A DNA stretch of 42,116 bases from CAADGN01 sp035443945 (GTDB lineage Bacteria; Planctomycetota; Phycisphaerae; Phycisphaerales; UBA1924): assembly GCA_035443945.1 (NCBI GenBank), contig DAOMNQ010000025.1:1-42116 (forward strand), in the 5' to 3' direction. Position 1 is the first letter of the stretch. Each line of letters opens with the position of its first letter. The position numbers and the translations under genes were made by a program. The notes beneath the pieces are model-generated. The model saw only the letters and a list, made by a program, of their open reading frames with translations. It did not search any database and had not been told where the DNA came from. Shown piece after piece: positions 41,044-42,116 of the stretch.

Positions 41044-42116
41044 ATGACCACCGCCATCCGCATCGCCGGCCTGGTCAAGGAGTTCCCGCCCGTCGCCCGC
41101 GCCCCGCGCACCCGGGCCGTCGACGGCGTCTCGATCGGCGTCGAGCCGGGCGAACTCTTCTTCCTCCTCGGACCCTCCGGCTGCGGCAAGACCACCCTCC
41201 TGCGCATGATCGCCGGCTTCATCCAGCCCACGGGCGGCACGATCTCGTTCGCCTCCGCCCCGCCCGGCGCGGAGCGCCCCCTGCCCGACGCCTCCTACCG
41301 CGACGTCACACGCCTCCCGCCGAACAAGCGCAACACCGGCATGGTCTTCCAGTCCTACGCCCTGTGGCCCCACATGACCGTCGAGCAGAACGTCGCCTTC
41401 GGCCTGGGCGTGCGCCGCGTCCCCCCCCCCGAGCGCGCCGCCCGCGTCCGCGAGGCCCTCGACGCCGTCCGCATGGGCGACTACGCGAAACGCAGGCCAA
41501 CCCAACTCTCCGGCGGCCAGCAGCAGCGCGTCGCCCTCGCCCGCGCCCTCGTCGTCCGCCCCGATGTGCTGCTGCTCGACGAGCCGCTCTCGAACCTCGA
41601 CGCCAAACTCCGCATCGAACTGCGCGCCGAGATCCGGCGCGTCTGCAAGCAGGCCGGCCTCACCACCGTCTACGTCACCCACGACCAGAAGGAGGCCCTC
41701 AGCATGGCCGACCGCGTCGCCATCATGGACGCGGGCCGCGTCGTGCAACTCGGCGCGCCGGCCGACCTCTACCGCCGCCCACGCTCGCGCTTCGTCGCCG
41801 AGTTCCTGGGCGAGACCAACTTCCTCGAAGCCGAAGTCCTGGGCGTCGAGGGCGGCCTCGCACGCCTCCGCACCCCCGCCGGTGAACTCGCCGCCTTCAT
41901 CGCCGATGACGGACCTCAAGCCGCGAACGATCGCCCCGCCCCGGCCTCCCACGTCACGCTCAGCATCCGCCCCGAAGCCATCCGCCTGCTCCCCCCTCCT
42001 CAGGACTCAGGACTCAGGTCTCAGGACTCAGGACTCAGGTCTCAGGACTCAGGACTCAGGTCTCAGGACTCAGGACTCAGGTCTCAGGACTCAGGACTCA
42101 GGTCTCAGGACTCAGG
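41044..42116 (+). CDS. ABC transporter ATP-binding protein (FbpC/PotA type), runs off the right edge
   Basis: The ATPase of an importer of the iron/spermidine/sugar class (CUT1/MOI-type). Walker A is GPSGCGKTT (K49), the Q-loop is FQSYALWPH, the signature is LSGGQQQRVALARAL, Walker B is VLLLDEPLSNLDA, and the H-loop is VTHDQ. A TOBE-like region starts at FLGETNFLEAEV. A ten-C run (41421-41430) stays in frame. After IRPEAIRLLPPP the frame enters a 21-nt repeat encoding QDSGLRS, and it is still open at 42116. ATG 41044 has no strong ribosome-binding site. No permease gene is in view, so the substrate is unknown. Confidence 0.9.
   Translation, partial: MTTAIRIAGLVKEFPPVARAPRTRAVDGVSIGVEPGELFFLLGPSGCGKTTLLRMIAGFIQPTGGTISFASAPPGAERPLPDASYRDVTRLPPNKRNTGMVFQSYALWPHMTVEQNVAFGLGVRRVPPPERAARVREALDAVRMGDYAKRRPTQLSGGQQQRVALARALVVRPDVLLLDEPLSNLDAKLRIELRAEIRRVCKQAGLTTVYVTHDQKEALSMADRVAIMDAGRVVQLGAPADLYRRPRSRFVAEFLGETNFLEAEVLGVEGGLARLRTPAGELAAFIADDGPQAANDRPAPASHVTLSIRPEAIRLLPPPQDSGLRSQDSGLRSQDSGLRSQDSGLRSQDSGLRSQDS
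42003..42116. repeat. Tandem array of 7-nt units inside the ABC ATPase gene
   Basis: Heptamers GGACTCA, GGACTCA, GGTCTCA repeat as a 21-nt higher-order unit, at least five times, to the window end. Read in frame it gives QDSGLRS heptapeptides. The array begins within the predicted TOBE domain. It continues past the edge. Confidence 0.92.

Noticed and set aside
42003..42116. CRISPR-like repeat array at the right edge
   Set aside because: The units are 7 nt with no unique spacers and lie in an open reading frame; this is a simple tandem array.

Overview
The window is GC-rich (about 70%) and bears the marks of a planctomycete of the Phycisphaerae. Four secreted proteins end in, or run into, a PEP-CTERM-like sorting signal (PxPG[TS], hydrophobic stretch, RRRR). 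A fifth ends in a dockerin-like tail with a final Gly-Cys-Asp. An ECF sigma factor sits beside a membrane Ser/Thr kinase, and dispersed palindromes and short tandem arrays are common. Assignment to the class is inference from these features; no rRNA is present.

Layout. Bases 1-3632 hold a minus-strand run of four exported PEP-CTERM proteins, followed by tRNA-Ala(GGC) with its own terminator. Bases 4282-11915 are housekeeping: surE, a DUF202 remnant, a reverse transsulfuration pair (cystathionine beta-synthase and a Cys/Met-metabolism PLP enzyme) separated by a nested palindrome, a sulfotransferase, truA and a short uvrC. Bases 12258-17100 carry a TolB-like dockerin protein, a kinase/sigma-factor divergent pair and a membrane protein. 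Bases 17223-24068 carry pabB, pyruvate phosphate dikinase, a TlpA-like thioredoxin and trpC. Bases 24067-31920 hold a CPBP protease, a vapBC module with a visible operator, trpS, a glycosyltransferase, a PilZ protein, nadA, an HU-like protein, an outer-membrane barrel candidate and arfB.

Bases 31925-33180 form an islet of clearly lower GC (53-60% in sampled lines, against up to 78% next door). It holds a proteasome-like Ntn-hydrolase candidate whose second residue is Thr, translationally coupled to a 72-residue protein of unknown function. After tsaB comes a three-gene signalling operon: an HTH-receiver regulator, an HDOD-histidine kinase, and a degenerate receiver-GAF protein. An NfeD/flotillin pair, a DciA-like (DUF721) gene and an ABC transporter ATPase follow. 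The ATPase gene runs off the right edge inside a 7-nt tandem array.

Two themes cross the window. First, tandem arrays of 7-, 8- or 9-nt units cluster at gene ends, and in three cases enter the coding sequence or supply the stop codon. Second, two genes (the TolB-like gene and pabB) are broken at long G/C homopolymers, which suggests indel errors in the assembly rather than true decay. The most novel element is the low-GC Ntn-hydrolase islet.
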